Positions 1-9,118 of a DNA stretch of 64,000 nucleotides are shown in pieces. The stretch is from contig NZ_SJPG01000001.1 of assembly GCF_007859715.1 (NCBI RefSeq), positions 1,302,001-1,366,000 of the forward strand. Direction: 5' to 3'. The stretch comes from Rubinisphaera italica (GTDB lineage: Bacteria > Planctomycetota > Planctomycetia > Planctomycetales > Planctomycetaceae). The position numbers and the translations under genes are program-made. Position 1 is the stretch's first letter, and each line of letters begins with the position of its first letter. Under the pieces are notes generated by a model that was not told the DNA's origin, did no database searches, and saw only the letters and a program-made list of their open reading frames with translations.

Positions 1-2
1 TC

Positions 3-944
3 GGGGGCAGTATACTTTCCAGCGAACGCATATCCCTGCCATTCCTGCGGAGGTTCAACACCTGCCAGACTCAGTACCGTTGGGGCCAGATCGACAAAAC
101 TGACGAGCCGATCAGAAGTTCCATTCACTTTATATTCAGGCGGAGCCAAGTGTTGAAATTTCTCGGGAATCACAACAATTAATGGCACATGCAACCCGCT
201 GTTATAGGGCCAGCGCTTGTGCCGTGGCATTCCTGAACCATGATCGCCGTAGTAGAAGATGATCGTTTCGTCCATTAAACCGGCTTCCTGCAACTCTTGA
301 ATATTCTTTCCGACGATCTGATCCATTTCAGTCAGCTTGTCGTAATACTGAGCCCAGTCCTGACGAACTTCGGGAGTGTCAGGATGATACGCAGGCACTC
401 GCACACCGGCAGGGTCGTGCACTGCAGTATGCGGCCGCTTACGGAGTTGACTTTCGTGGCTGACGGTGTGATTGAAAATCGAGAAGAATGGCTGGTCCGG
501 ATCTCGATTTTTCCAATGGGCTTTCCGACTGCTATCGTCCCATAGGTCCTTTGGCTTTTCGAGGTTGTAATCCTCTTTGCTGTTGTTCGTGCAATAATAG
601 CCAGCCTGACGGAGATATTCCGGATACATTTTCAGTTGTTCTGGCATCGGTAAATTTGATCGCATATGCTGAGCACCCAGACTGGGCGGATACATCCCCG
701 AGATAATGGTCGTTCTTGCTGGTGCGCAGACTGGAGCATTCGACCAGCAATAATTATATCGTAATCCGCGAGTTGCCAGCTGATCGATATTTGGGGTGTC
801 GGCATATTGGTCGCCATAACAGCCGAGTTCCGGACCGTTATCTTCACTGGTAATCCACAAAATGTTCGGGAGTTCAGCCGCCCAGACATTTGACACAGGG
901 GTTACGATAGAAAATAGAATGAATCCGAAGATCAGAATTCTCAT
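3..944 (-). CDS. Sulfatase, N-terminal part (runs off the window)
   Basis: Secreted type I sulfatase that would hydrolyse sulfate esters or sulfamates of an unknown, probably polysaccharide, substrate outside the cytoplasm. Translation from the ATG at 944 gives a hydrophobic signal peptide (about residues 1-22) ending in AWAA-like residues, then [17 protein letters not shown], the metal-binding start of the alkaline phosphatase/sulfatase fold. The Cys-type sulfatase signature CAPAR lies at residues 73-77; Cys73 would be converted to formylglycine by a maturase. A later [15 protein letters not shown] block matches the heparan N-sulfatase-like subgroup. About 314 codons are visible with no stop, so the C-terminal part lies beyond base 1. 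It is divergent from the debranching enzyme and no partner gene is visible. Family assignment is firm; the substrate is unknown. Confidence 0.93.
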   Translation of the reverse strand, partial: MRILIFGFILFSIVTPVSNVWAAELPNILWITSEDNGPELGCYGDQYADTPNIDQLATRGLRYNYCWSNAPVCAPARTTIISGMYPPSLGAQHMRSNLPMPEQLKMYPEYLRQAGYYCTNNSKEDYNLEKPKDLWDDSSRKAHWKNRDPDQPFFSIFNHTVSHESQLRKRPHTAVHDPAGVRVPAYHPDTPEVRQDWAQYYDKLTEMDQIVGKNIQELQEAGLMDETIIFYYGDHGSGMPRHKRWPYNSGLHVPLIVVIPEKFQHLAPPEYKVNGTSDRLVSFVDLAPTVLSLAGVEPPQEWQGYAFAGKYTAP

Positions 945-1119
945 ATTTGGGTTTCCTGCTTATCGTGGTATCAATTGGCTTGCTGATGAGAATTGAATGA
1001 CTGCGTCACAGTCGCATCAATCATTTTGGATTCATCATGGCGTACTGGTGAAATCCCTGCAAGTCAATTAGAGTTTATGAGCAGTTATAGACATCTTGTG
1101 ATAAAGAAGAGAATTTGAA

Positions 1120-3180
1120 ATGAATAATTGGCATCTCACTGAAGGCTGGCTGGATCCTCCAGGAGTCAGCTGGATTGAGGAACAGCAGTCTTGGAATTTT
1201 GTTTTGTATGCCAGTCGCGCATCTCGCGTTGTATTACTGCTGTTTAATGCTGACGATTTCGATCATCCAATTCTCGAGTTCGAGTTCGATCAATATCGCA
1301 ATAAGTCAGGTCCCGTCTGGCATTGCTGCATCGAAAACAGCCGCGCTCCAGATGCACTTTATTATGCGTATAAGGTCAATGGACCGCAGAAAAATGAAGA
1401 CGGGTTCTTTCGTTTCGATTTCGATAAAATTCTTGTCGATCCTTATGCAAAAGCCGTTCACTTTCCTCCAAAATTCGATCGAGAACTGGCCAAGCATCCT
1501 GGCTCAAATCTGGGCAAGGCTCCACTCGGAGTGCTCGATACGGACCACCCCTTCGATTGGCGGGATGATGCGTTTTTGAGGCATGACTCCGATCTGGTGA
1601 TTTACGAAATGCATGTTCGTGGATTTACAAAAGATCCCAGTTCCGGTGTGCCAACTGCAAAACGGGGGACGTTCGCAGGTATCGTCGAGAAAATTCCTTA
1701 CCTGCGTGACCTCGGTGTCACTGCAGTGGAGTTGATGCCAGTCTTTCAATATGACCCGGCCGAAGGGAATTACTGGGGATACATGCCGTTGAATTTCTTT
1801 GCACCGCATCATGAATATGCGATGGGAAAGGAAAGTCGGGTTGTTCAGGATGAATTCAAAATGATGGTCCGCGAGCTTCATCTGGCGGGTATCGAAGTGA
1901 TTCTCGATGTGGTTTATAATCATACTTGTGAAGGGGATGACAACGGTCCCAATTACAGTTTCAAGGGAATCGGGAACGACATGTATTACATGTCTGTACC
2001 AGGCCAGGAAGGAGAGCCGGAGTTTGCCAATTATACCGGCTGTGGAAACACACTCGATGCGAATCAACTCCCGGTCAAGAAACTGATTGTCGACAGTCTT
2101 CGCTACTGGCGACATGAAATGCACGTTGATGGTTTTCGATTCGATCTCGCATCGATTTTCGCCCGACAAAGTGATGGTTCGATCTCAGTCAGTCAGCCGC
2201 CGATCTTTTCTCAGATTGTCACCGCTGAAGACTTTTTGAATGTGAGACTGATAGCCGAGCCCTGGGATGCAGCAGGGGTCTATCAACTCGGATACACCTT
2301 CCCCGGTTGGCTGTGGATGCAATGGAATGGTCGTTATCGCGATGCTCTCCAACGTTTCGTCAGCGGCGAACAGGGCATGATCTCCGAATTGATGACCCGC
2401 ATCTATGGCAGTGCCGACTTATTCCCTGACGACATTCAGCATTCCTGCCGTCCCTGGCAGTCTGTGAATTATATTTCTTCGCACGATGGTTCAACATTGA
2501 ACGACATGGTGACTTACGAACAGAAATACAATTGGGACAATGGTGAAGAAAACCGCGATGGTTCTCATGAATTCAAATGGAACGCCGGATATGAAGGCGA
2601 GGAGGGAGCCCCCGATGAGGTCGTTCAGCTTCGCAAACAGCTAGTCAAAAATTATATGACATTGCTGATGGTTTCAAATGGTTCCCCCATGCTGCGTATG
2701 GGGGATGAGTTTATGCAGACTCAAAACGGAAACAATAACGCTTATAATCAGGATAATGAAACAAGCTGGCTGGATTGGTCAAGACTCGAGAAGCACAGCG
2801 ACGTGTATCGATTCTTCAAAATGATCATTGCGTTTCGCAAAACCTTCGGCTCGATTTGCCGTTCTCGCTACTGGCGAAATGAAGTCAGCTGGTATGGTCC
2901 CTCTGGCCCCTGCGATATGATCGGTCACTCGCAGACACTGGCCTTCAGCCTGGTCGGCAGTCAGAATGACAGCCAGGATTTATACGTGATGATAAACGGC
3001 TCTGATCAACAAATCGACTTTAAAATCGTCGAAACTCCTCCCATCAAATGGAAGCGAATTGTCGATACCTCATTACCTTCTCCGGAGGATATTATCGACT
3101 TCGGCCGCTGCACAGTCATGCAGTCGACATGCTATCCTGTCGCGGCTCGTTCAATTGTAATTCTGTTCCGGGACACGTAG
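1120..3180 (+). CDS. Glycogen debranching / isoamylase-type GH13 enzyme
   Basis: Predicted cytoplasmic alpha-1,6-glucosidase acting on glycogen or related alpha-glucan branches. The 686-residue product has an N-terminal CBM48-like beta domain (about residues 15-110), then a GH13 barrel. All four conserved GH13 regions are visible: DVVYNHT (region I), GFRFD with nucleophile Asp342 (region II), IAEPWD with acid/base Glu380 (region III) and SSHDG with His455-Asp456 (region IV). The NYWGYMPLNFFAPHHEYA segment is typical of GlgX/TreX/isoamylase enzymes. No signal peptide is seen. The ATG at 1120 follows a short A/G-rich stretch. It ends just before the convergent permease gene, and no other glycogen gene is in the window. 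GlgX, TreX and isoamylase cannot be separated by eye. Confidence 0.92.
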   Translation: MNNWHLTEGWLDPPGVSWIEEQQSWNFVLYASRASRVVLLLFNADDFDHPILEFEFDQYRNKSGPVWHCCIENSRAPDALYYAYKVNGPQKNEDGFFRFDFDKILVDPYAKAVHFPPKFDRELAKHPGSNLGKAPLGVLDTDHPFDWRDDAFLRHDSDLVIYEMHVRGFTKDPSSGVPTAKRGTFAGIVEKIPYLRDLGVTAVELMPVFQYDPAEGNYWGYMPLNFFAPHHEYAMGKESRVVQDEFKMMVRELHLAGIEVILDVVYNHTCEGDDNGPNYSFKGIGNDMYYMSVPGQEGEPEFANYTGCGNTLDANQLPVKKLIVDSLRYWRHEMHVDGFRFDLASIFARQSDGSISVSQPPIFSQIVTAEDFLNVRLIAEPWDAAGVYQLGYTFPGWLWMQWNGRYRDALQRFVSGEQGMISELMTRIYGSADLFPDDIQHSCRPWQSVNYISSHDGSTLNDMVTYEQKYNWDNGEENRDGSHEFKWNAGYEGEEGAPDEVVQLRKQLVKNYMTLLMVSNGSPMLRMGDEFMQTQNGNNNAYNQDNETSWLDWSRLEKHSDVYRFFKMIIAFRKTFGSICRSRYWRNEVSWYGPSGPCDMIGHSQTLAFSLVGSQNDSQDLYVMINGSDQQIDFKIVETPPIKWKRIVDTSLPSPEDIIDFGRCTVMQSTCYPVAARSIVILFRDT

Positions 3181-3214
3181 AGGAGGTGGAAGGAGGGTGA
3201 ATTTCCCGTTCAGA

Positions 3215-4393
3215 TTAATTTCGCATGACCTTCCAGAGAAGATATCCGCCAATAAAGCTGGCCAGGACATTAGCAACCCACATCACCCAGTAAGCTTCGA
3301 GCGCCCCGTTCTTTGCCTGATTCATCGACAGCATGATGATCGGATAGTAGATGAAGACAATGGGCATAAACACCATAAAAAACGTGGTCAGAAATTGCTT
3401 CTTGGCGTGAATGATTGAAATCGGGCTGCCAACCAGGACGAAGAAAAAGCAACTGCCTGCCATCGCAAAGCGGCTGTGATACTCGGTTTTTAGTTTATTG
3501 CTGCGTTGGAGGTCGGTTCCAGATCCTTGCACCAGTTCCAGAAAATCCTGTTTTGTAAATTCTTCGAATCTGCCCGTCATCAAATTCATGGCCGTGGCGA
3601 TGGTTTGTCGGGATTCCCGCTCTTTTTCTTTCTGCTTGATCTCCTGAAGTTCTTTGGAAATCTCATTGGCAGCCATATGTCGGGCTTTGCGCTGCTTGTC
3701 GATTAAAGGGAGCGGGAAAGGATATTCTTCTTCACGTATCCAGGCTCCCCTGCCATCTGACATATGAATATAACCACCAACGACTTTGATGGTTGCCACC
3801 CCTTCGGAAAGATTGAAATGAATATTGGCGGATTCGGCTTGAATGGTGAATGTCTGCCCGCTTTTTGGTGTATAGCGAATGGTGGGCTTGATCAGTGTTT
3901 TCTGATCGACATCAATGACGGTAATTGCCAGACTCCCTTGAGGATCTATGAATTGATGATCGCTGCGAAGTTGATCCAGGAAGATTTTCTCCATCTTCAG
4001 AAGCACCGTTTCCTGAATTTTGTCGATAGACCAGGGAATCACACGGTCAGTCAACACGAGTGCACCCGCACTCAGACTGGCTCCCATCAGTAATGCTGGC
4101 CATAACAGGGAAATCAAATTGATTCCAGCGGCTCGAGCGGCAATCAATTCCTGATCACCAGACATCCGTCCGTAAACCACAGTTACTGTCAGAAGCATGG
4201 TCGCCGGAATCGTAATCGGAAGCAGGCTATAAATGACATACGGGAGAATCTGAAGGACTTCGACAGGTCCCAGACCATTTTCCGTGGCTTGTTGAAAGAC
4301 ACCAACAAAAACCAGCAGAATCGATATGGCTATTAAAACCATTACGAAAACACGCAGCAGTTCACCAGTGATGTATCTCTGAAGCAGTCGCAT
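3215..4393 (-). CDS. LptF/LptG (YjgP/YjgQ) family permease
   Basis: Inner-membrane permease of the lipopolysaccharide export system, which with LptB drives lipid extraction towards the periplasmic bridge. The 392 residues show the family architecture: the MRLLQRYITGELLRVF start, about three N-terminal membrane spans (residues 10-35, 50-75, 95-120), a long extracytoplasmic beta-rich region (about 130-290) and three C-terminal spans (about 300-385). The SGDQELIAARAAGIN segment after the second span is a strong family signature. Only one permease of the pair is present here and no LptB lies nearby. It is convergent with the debranching enzyme gene. LptF versus LptG cannot be decided from sequence alone. 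Confidence 0.88.
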   Translation of the reverse strand: MRLLQRYITGELLRVFVMVLIAISILLVFVGVFQQATENGLGPVEVLQILPYVIYSLLPITIPATMLLTVTVVYGRMSGDQELIAARAAGINLISLLWPALLMGASLSAGALVLTDRVIPWSIDKIQETVLLKMEKIFLDQLRSDHQFIDPQGSLAITVIDVDQKTLIKPTIRYTPKSGQTFTIQAESANIHFNLSEGVATIKVVGGYIHMSDGRGAWIREEEYPFPLPLIDKQRKARHMAANEISKELQEIKQKEKERESRQTIATAMNLMTGRFEEFTKQDFLELVQGSGTDLQRSNKLKTEYHSRFAMAGSCFFFVLVGSPISIIHAKKQFLTTFFMVFMPIVFIYYPIIMLSMNQAKNGALEAYWVMWVANVLASFIGGYLLWKVMRN

Positions 4394-4668
4394 AAAGCAG
4401 GCAGATCCAAGCCAGAAATGGTTTTTTGACAGCGGTTTGATACCTCATATTAGCATAATGGGTCAATATGGATTGCGTTCAGTCCAGTTGGAGATCCTTT
4501 ACTTAGCGGGATTAAATCCCAGGAAATTTCCAGTTCTGCCCGGAAATCTCTCAAGTATAATGGCGTTAGCGAGTTTTCCTTCAAGATTTTGAACTATGTT
4601 TAATAAAGAACACATTACTAAAAGTGTTCAACTCGAAAACACTGTCAATATTCATGAGGGGATGAAGA

Positions 4669-5004
4669 ATGGCAACTGTAGTGAACAATAAGGCACTTCC
4701 TGGTGCAGGCCAGCCCATTAAGTCGATTTATGCTGACGAAGCTGATTTTCAGGACTTACTAAAGTATTTTGTTGAGGTATTGCCGGAACGACAACTGGAG
4801 TTACAGGCTGGTCTTGAAGAAGGGGATATCTACTTATTGAAGTCTGTTGCCCATCAGCTCAAAGGGGCAGGGGGCGGATATGGTTTCCCGGGATTGACAG
4901 AACGGGCTCAGCATCTGGAAATGATGTGTAAAATGGAAAATCATGCGGAAATTCCAGAATCTTTGCAGGCATTGGTTTCCTATATGGAGCAGATTTGCCG
5001 GTAG
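4669..5004 (+). CDS. Stand-alone Hpt (histidine phosphotransfer) domain protein
   Basis: A 111-residue protein consisting almost entirely of an HPt four-helix bundle. Such proteins shuttle phosphoryl groups between receiver domains and hybrid kinases. The phospho-accepting motif AHQLKGAGGGYGF is present, with His62 as the predicted phosphorylated residue and the usual Lys-Gly after it. The ATG at 4669 is preceded by a GAGGGG ribosome-binding site, which fixes the start. No kinase or receiver lies next to it, so its partners must be encoded elsewhere. The flanks are intergenic on both sides, suggesting a monocistronic transcript. Confidence 0.88.
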   Translation: MATVVNNKALPGAGQPIKSIYADEADFQDLLKYFVEVLPERQLELQAGLEEGDIYLLKSVAHQLKGAGGGYGFPGLTERAQHLEMMCKMENHAEIPESLQALVSYMEQICR

Positions 5005-5233
5005 TTTCAGTCGGATTTGACTTCACACCAATCAGTTGAGGCTCAACGACTTGCAACCGGTTCGACTGCATGTCACGATAGTCATTACACGGCTGGTTTG
5101 TACTGACCACCGTAACTGATTCTAACGCATTCTTATTCGCATCAGCGACAATGCTTTAAGCGTTAGTGGTTCAGTGATCACGTCATTGTGAACAATATCG
5201 TAGCTCGATTATGATCAGATAAGGTGCGGGAAG

Positions 5234-5755
5234 ATGCGTAAAGAAAAATTGCCAACCATTCGTCGAATTGGATTTTCACTGCTCTTGCTGGGGGCTGGTT
5301 ATATGCTCGGTTCCAATGGAACTTTCCAGCTCGCGACCTCAGTCGCTCAGCCACCATTAAATGCTGATATCGACAATAACAATCAGGCTGTCGATCTGGC
5401 CAATGAAACCGTTCAGCAAATCCAGGGTGCGAATGCCACAATGGGACAGGCGATGGAATCGTTGCGAATCGAAGGCAAATATAATCCCGCCACAACTGGC
5501 ATGAATCCATACCTTATCCTAACCGGTGGGGGAGATGCCATTGCAGATCTGGAAGCAGGGATCGGCGTTGATCCGATTACTTTCGCAGAGTTATATGCGG
5601 GAATGGCATTGCGTGAAGTTGGTGATGAAATCACACGTGATGAACAGAATCGCCTGCTTTACAAAAACAAACTCATCCGCATGTATTCAGTCGACCGTAT
5701 GAAAAAACGATACGAAACCTATCAGGCGATTCTTTCAAAACGCGTTCTGCCTTAA
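5234..5755 (+). CDS. Conserved-looking membrane-anchored hypothetical protein
   Basis: A 173-residue protein I do not recognise. It begins with a basic stretch (MRKEKLPTIRRIG) and a hydrophobic segment at about residues 13-33, which is a signal anchor or signal peptide. The rest is soluble, starting with an Asn/Asp-rich linker and then a Gly-rich MNPYLILTGGGDAIADLEAG region. The C-terminus is basic, helical and rich in Tyr and Lys. GGGAAG just before the ATG at 5234 acts as a ribosome-binding site. It stands alone between the Hpt gene and an inverted-repeat intergenic region. An extracytoplasmic location is likely; function is unknown. Confidence 0.7.
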   Translation: MRKEKLPTIRRIGFSLLLLGAGYMLGSNGTFQLATSVAQPPLNADIDNNNQAVDLANETVQQIQGANATMGQAMESLRIEGKYNPATTGMNPYLILTGGGDAIADLEAGIGVDPITFAELYAGMALREVGDEITRDEQNRLLYKNKLIRMYSVDRMKKRYETYQAILSKRVLP

Positions 5756-5794
5756 TACACAGTTCGGAAGTAACTACGCAGAAGTTGAATATTC

Positions 5795-5967
5795 CAGGCA
5801 CAAAGCGCAAGCGAGTGTGTCTTAGACCATTTTCAAATGGTATCTGCAGTCGCATGGACTGATAATGTCCTAAATACGCTGTGTTTGCTCCTGCTGAACG
5901 CTGCAGGTAATTTTTAAATAGGCTCCATAAGCAACCGGGACAGACTCGCTTGGGCTTCGTGCTCTTA
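5795..5967. repeat. Inverted-repeat intergenic element (CGAAGCGCAAGCGAGTG family)
   Basis: The stretch between the hypothetical gene and the SDR gene carries two imperfect inverted arms. The left arm, around 5801-5821, contains AAGCGCAAGCGAGTGTGT. The right arm, around 5940-5964, is the approximate reverse complement, GACTCGCTTGGGCTTCGTGC. The same core recurs as a perfect 26-bp inverted repeat at 50456-50527, so this is a dispersed family. No open reading frame of note lies between the arms. Confidence 0.6.
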
Positions 5968-5992
5968 ATGATCTTCACCTGAATCGGGTGAC

Positions 5993-6781
5993 TTAGCGCT
6001 CTGCACCACCGTTGGCGTAATAAATTTGACCCGTGAGATAACTTGCTTCATCTGAAGCAAGAAACCGGATCAGGTTGGCGATATCTTCCGGTGTTCCCCA
6101 GCGTTTCAATGGTGTTTCCTGCATGACTCTTTGCTGCCAGGCATCGCCTACATTTTCACCCCAAGCCGTTCGAATCCAACCGGGAGCGACGCAATTCACA
6201 CGAACATGCGGTGCCAGTGAGACAGCCAGCGAACGGGAAAATCCCATAATCGCATTCTTGGCAGCCGCGAATAATTCTCCGCTATCTCCTTCCATACCAC
6301 GCTCGGCTTGATCCCAACCAATATTGAGGATGACACCACTTTGCTGAGCATAAAAGCGGGTTCCAACCGCTTTCGAGAGAGCAATCGTGCCGCGAACATC
6401 GATTTCAAAGAGCTTTTCGAGTTTCTTCAGATAAGGCCACTCGGGTGCTTCCCCAGTCAATAAATCGACGCCGGCATTGTTGACCCAGATATCGAGTGTT
6501 TGATGGAGATCAAATGCTCCATTAACCAGTTGAGCATACTGCACGGCATCACTGAGATCTGCCTGGATGATATGAACAACTCGCCCCAATTCACGAACTT
6601 GGGAAGCCGTCTTTTCAATTCCGATTCGATTACAGTTGTAGTGCAAAATCAAATCTGCACCACCACGGGCCAGTTCCAGTGCAATGGCCTGTCCGATTCC
6701 GGAAGATGCACCTGTCACGACAGCGCATCGATCATACAAACTGGCAAACGGCTTATTGGAAGTCATCGCTGATAAGTTCAC
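5993..6781 (-). CDS. SDR-family oxidoreductase-like protein lacking catalytic Ser/Tyr
   Basis: A classical-size short-chain dehydrogenase/reductase (262 residues) with a Rossmann fold. The cofactor motif TGASSGIG (about residues 24-31), the structural NNAG motif and VRVNCVAPGWIRT are all intact, so NAD(P) binding is likely. The active site is unusual: the YxxxK motif reads FAAAK (Phe171, Lys175), and the Ser normally found about 13-15 residues earlier is replaced within LNIGWDQ. Catalysis by the standard Ser-Tyr-Lys mechanism therefore looks impossible. A second in-frame ATG at residue 6 is a possible alternative start. It follows dnaB on the same strand with a gap of about 130 bp. It could be a regulatory or binding protein rather than an enzyme. 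Confidence 0.85.
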   Translation of the reverse strand: MNLSAMTSNKPFASLYDRCAVVTGASSGIGQAIALELARGGADLILHYNCNRIGIEKTASQVRELGRVVHIIQADLSDAVQYAQLVNGAFDLHQTLDIWVNNAGVDLLTGEAPEWPYLKKLEKLFEIDVRGTIALSKAVGTRFYAQQSGVILNIGWDQAERGMEGDSGELFAAAKNAIMGFSRSLAVSLAPHVRVNCVAPGWIRTAWGENVGDAWQQRVMQETPLKRWGTPEDIANLIRFLASDEASYLTGQIYYANGGAER

Positions 6782-6910
6782 TCTATTGGGAAGTCGTCAT
6801 TATAAGAAACTGTAGGTTAGGCACAGCCTGATCGACTAATGAATTACGAAAAGCACGACAACGGAGTGCGAAGTAGTTATTTGACGGCTAAAACAAACCC
6901 CTGAAAGGGA

Positions 6911-8302
6911 CTAGAAGCCGTCGTCGACCCAGCCGCCTTCGGGGGCGCTGAGAGGGCTGTAGTCGACAAAGCGGAGTTGCTGTTTGATCCAAGTCAGGTG
7001 TGCATCTCCGATCGGACCACTTCGGTTTTTGGCGACAATCACGAAGGCTTCACCGGGGCGATCTTCGGGATCGTAGGCTTCCGGACGGTGCAGAAACATC
7101 ACAACGTCGGCATCCTGTTCGATCGCTCCAGATTCTCGCAGGTCCGCAAGTCGAGGTCGTTTATCTTCGCGTTGTTCAACTCCTCGGTTCAACTGGGCCA
7201 GGGCAACGACGGGAATGTCCAAATCCTTGGCCAGGAATTTCAGACGTCTTGTGATCGAGGCAATCTGCTGTTCACGAGGCTGGTTCTTGTCTTCGGCTTC
7301 AATCAACTGGAGGTAATCGATAATCACAATGCCGATATCGTATTGTCGTTTCATGCGTCTCGAAACTGCTGCGATTTGCGACATTGTGCGACCGGGCTGA
7401 TCATCGACAAAAATCGGATACTGACTCAATTCGGTTGAGCCTTCGAGAAGGGCATGATGATCCATTTCATCCAGATCCCCCTGTCGAACTTTGTGGCCAT
7501 CGACTTTCGAATGGATACACAGCAGACGTTCGGCCAATTCTGCTTTCGACTGTTCCAGACTAAACAGTAACACTCCACTTTTTGCCAGTCCCGCAACCGC
7601 CAGGGTGGAGTTACAGACAAAAGCTGTTTTTCCCATACTCGGGCGAGCGGCCAAAATGATGAGTTCGGATTTCTGATAGCCACTCGTCAGTTCATTAAGT
7701 CCCACAAAGCCACTGTTGAGGCCACTAACCGTTCCTTCTTGGTCCCGGCGACTGTTAATTCGATCCCAGGTTTCCATCAGGATCGATTTCATATCACTTC
7801 GTGTCAGCGATTCCTGCTGCTCGGCCAGCTGAAAGATCTTCTGTTCAGAGCGTGACAAGATATCGTTGATGTCATCGGAAGAATGGTGGGCCTCTTTCAG
7901 AATCTCGTTACAGGTATAGATGAGCTGACGCTGCAGCCATTTTTCCCGTACTATCTTCGCATAATACTCAGCATGGGCGGCATGAGGTACCGTTTCCATG
8001 ATGTCCAGGATCTTGGGCACGCCTCCCGCTTTTTCCAATGAACCCAGCTTTTCGAGTTCATTAGCCAGTGTGACGGCATCGATCCCTCGATCGCCACGTT
8101 CAAACATGTCAGCAATCGTCGAAAAAATGCGACGGTTCTGATCATCATAAAACTGATCAGCATTCAAGATGCCCAGAACTTGATCGACCGTGTCATTCAC
8201 GAGCATCAAACAGCCCAGCACACTGTTTTCCGCATCGAGGTTCATTGGCGGACGTTTACTGAGTAAGCCCTCCGCAGCAGCACTTTTCATATCGGTCGAC
8301 AT
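6911..8302 (-). CDS. dnaB: Replicative DNA helicase DnaB
   Basis: Hexameric 5'-3' helicase that unwinds the chromosome fork and recruits primase. The 463-residue product has the N-terminal DnaB domain (NLDAENSVLGCLML start), a helical linker and the RecA-like C-terminal domain. Walker A is ARPSMGKTA, the Walker B region is IGIVIIDYLQL, and DVVMFLHRPE precedes the C-terminal strand. Length is normal and no intein interrupts the Walker A region. The ATG at 8302 is preferred over an upstream GTG at 8308 because GGAG lies five bases upstream of the ATG. It is the last gene of the rplY-pth-rpsF-ssb-rplI-dnaB cluster and is separated from rplI by a strong hairpin. Confidence 0.97.
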   Translation of the reverse strand: MSTDMKSAAAEGLLSKRPPMNLDAENSVLGCLMLVNDTVDQVLGILNADQFYDDQNRRIFSTIADMFERGDRGIDAVTLANELEKLGSLEKAGGVPKILDIMETVPHAAHAEYYAKIVREKWLQRQLIYTCNEILKEAHHSSDDINDILSRSEQKIFQLAEQQESLTRSDMKSILMETWDRINSRRDQEGTVSGLNSGFVGLNELTSGYQKSELIILAARPSMGKTAFVCNSTLAVAGLAKSGVLLFSLEQSKAELAERLLCIHSKVDGHKVRQGDLDEMDHHALLEGSTELSQYPIFVDDQPGRTMSQIAAVSRRMKRQYDIGIVIIDYLQLIEAEDKNQPREQQIASITRRLKFLAKDLDIPVVALAQLNRGVEQREDKRPRLADLRESGAIEQDADVVMFLHRPEAYDPEDRPGEAFVIVAKNRSGPIGDAHLTWIKQQLRFVDYSPLSAPEGGWVDDGF

Positions 8303-8337
8303 GTTCACTCCATTTTACTGACTATCACAGTAGACGC

Positions 8338-8369
8338 AAAAACAGGATGCCGAACTCGACATCCTGTTT
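8338..8369 (-). terminator. Hairpin with T-run between rplI and dnaB
   Basis: A perfect 10-bp stem (AAACAGGATG at 8340-8349 with its complement at 8360-8369) surrounds a 10-base loop. Read on the minus strand it is followed by TTTTT, giving the form of an intrinsic terminator just upstream of dnaB. Since dnaB follows in the same direction, it probably acts as a partial terminator that lowers helicase expression relative to the ribosomal genes, or it insulates a separate dnaB promoter. Confidence 0.7.
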
Positions 8370-8433
8370 GATTCGCCCTGGTCGGCACCCTTCAAGTCAA
8401 ACACATACTCAGTGAGCTGTTTGACTGATGGGA

Positions 8434-8943
8434 TTACTTCGAGCCACTAATGGGCACAACCCAGACTTTGACATCCGAAGAGACCTCAGAGTGCAACTGC
8501 AGCTTCACGGTGTACATTCCGAGTTCTTTGAGCGGTCCATCGAGACGGATATGTTCCGGCTCGACTTTGTAACCAGCTTTGATCAGAGACTTACTGATGT
8601 CTGCAGCCAGAATTGAGCCATACAAATGACCTTCGTCGTTCGCATTGGCTTCGATGGTGACCGAGTATTTCGAAACATTCTCGGACAATTTCTTGGCAGC
8701 GCCTTTGCGTTGCTTCTCAAGTTCTCCAAGTTTGACACGGTGCTCTTCGACAGCCTTCTTATTTTCCTCGGTGGCGATAGTCGCCAATCCCTGAGGAAGC
8801 AGATAGTTTCGAGCATAGCCCGGCTTTACGCGAACGATATCACCTTGTTTCCCTAATGTGGAAACATTTTCAGCGAGCATCAATTCAACTGCACCACTGG
8901 TGCGAGGTGAATAAACTGGCCGACGTTTGACTTGACGCACCAT
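8434..8943 (-). CDS. rplI: 50S ribosomal protein bL9
   Basis: Large-subunit ribosomal protein that binds 23S rRNA near the L1 stalk. The 169 residues contain the N-terminal domain with LGKQGDIVRVKPGYARNYLLP and a C-terminal domain joined by a long Lys/Glu-rich helix (AVEEHRVKLGELEKQRKGAA). It is about 20 residues longer than the usual bL9 because of an N-terminal extension (MVRQVKRRPVYSPRTSG) before the conserved VELMLAENV strand. It sits between ssb and dnaB as in many bacteria. Confidence 0.96.
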   Translation of the reverse strand: MVRQVKRRPVYSPRTSGAVELMLAENVSTLGKQGDIVRVKPGYARNYLLPQGLATIATEENKKAVEEHRVKLGELEKQRKGAAKKLSENVSKYSVTIEANANDEGHLYGSILAADISKSLIKAGYKVEPEHIRLDGPLKELGMYTVKLQLHSEVSSDVKVWVVPISGSK

Positions 8944-9118
8944 AATAATACCTTGAACATCGAATTTGAAAAGTATTGCTCTTACGAGCTTTATTGATCA
9001 GGTTGTCAATCCGAAATAAACACTCCGTTGTCGTGCTTCCCTGAATAGACAACACCATTGACTCTAGCTAATTTTGTTTCAAATATCCTGTTTTTATTCC
9101 AGTGACAGGAACGCTTCC

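Noticed and set aside
1504..2169. 221-codon open frame antisense to the debranching enzyme gene
   Set aside because: It mirrors a clearly coding GH13 gene with all four catalytic regions. The antisense translation shows no family or ribosome-binding site.
6911..8302. Intein in DnaB
   Set aside because: Walker A and flanking motifs are contiguous and the length is normal.
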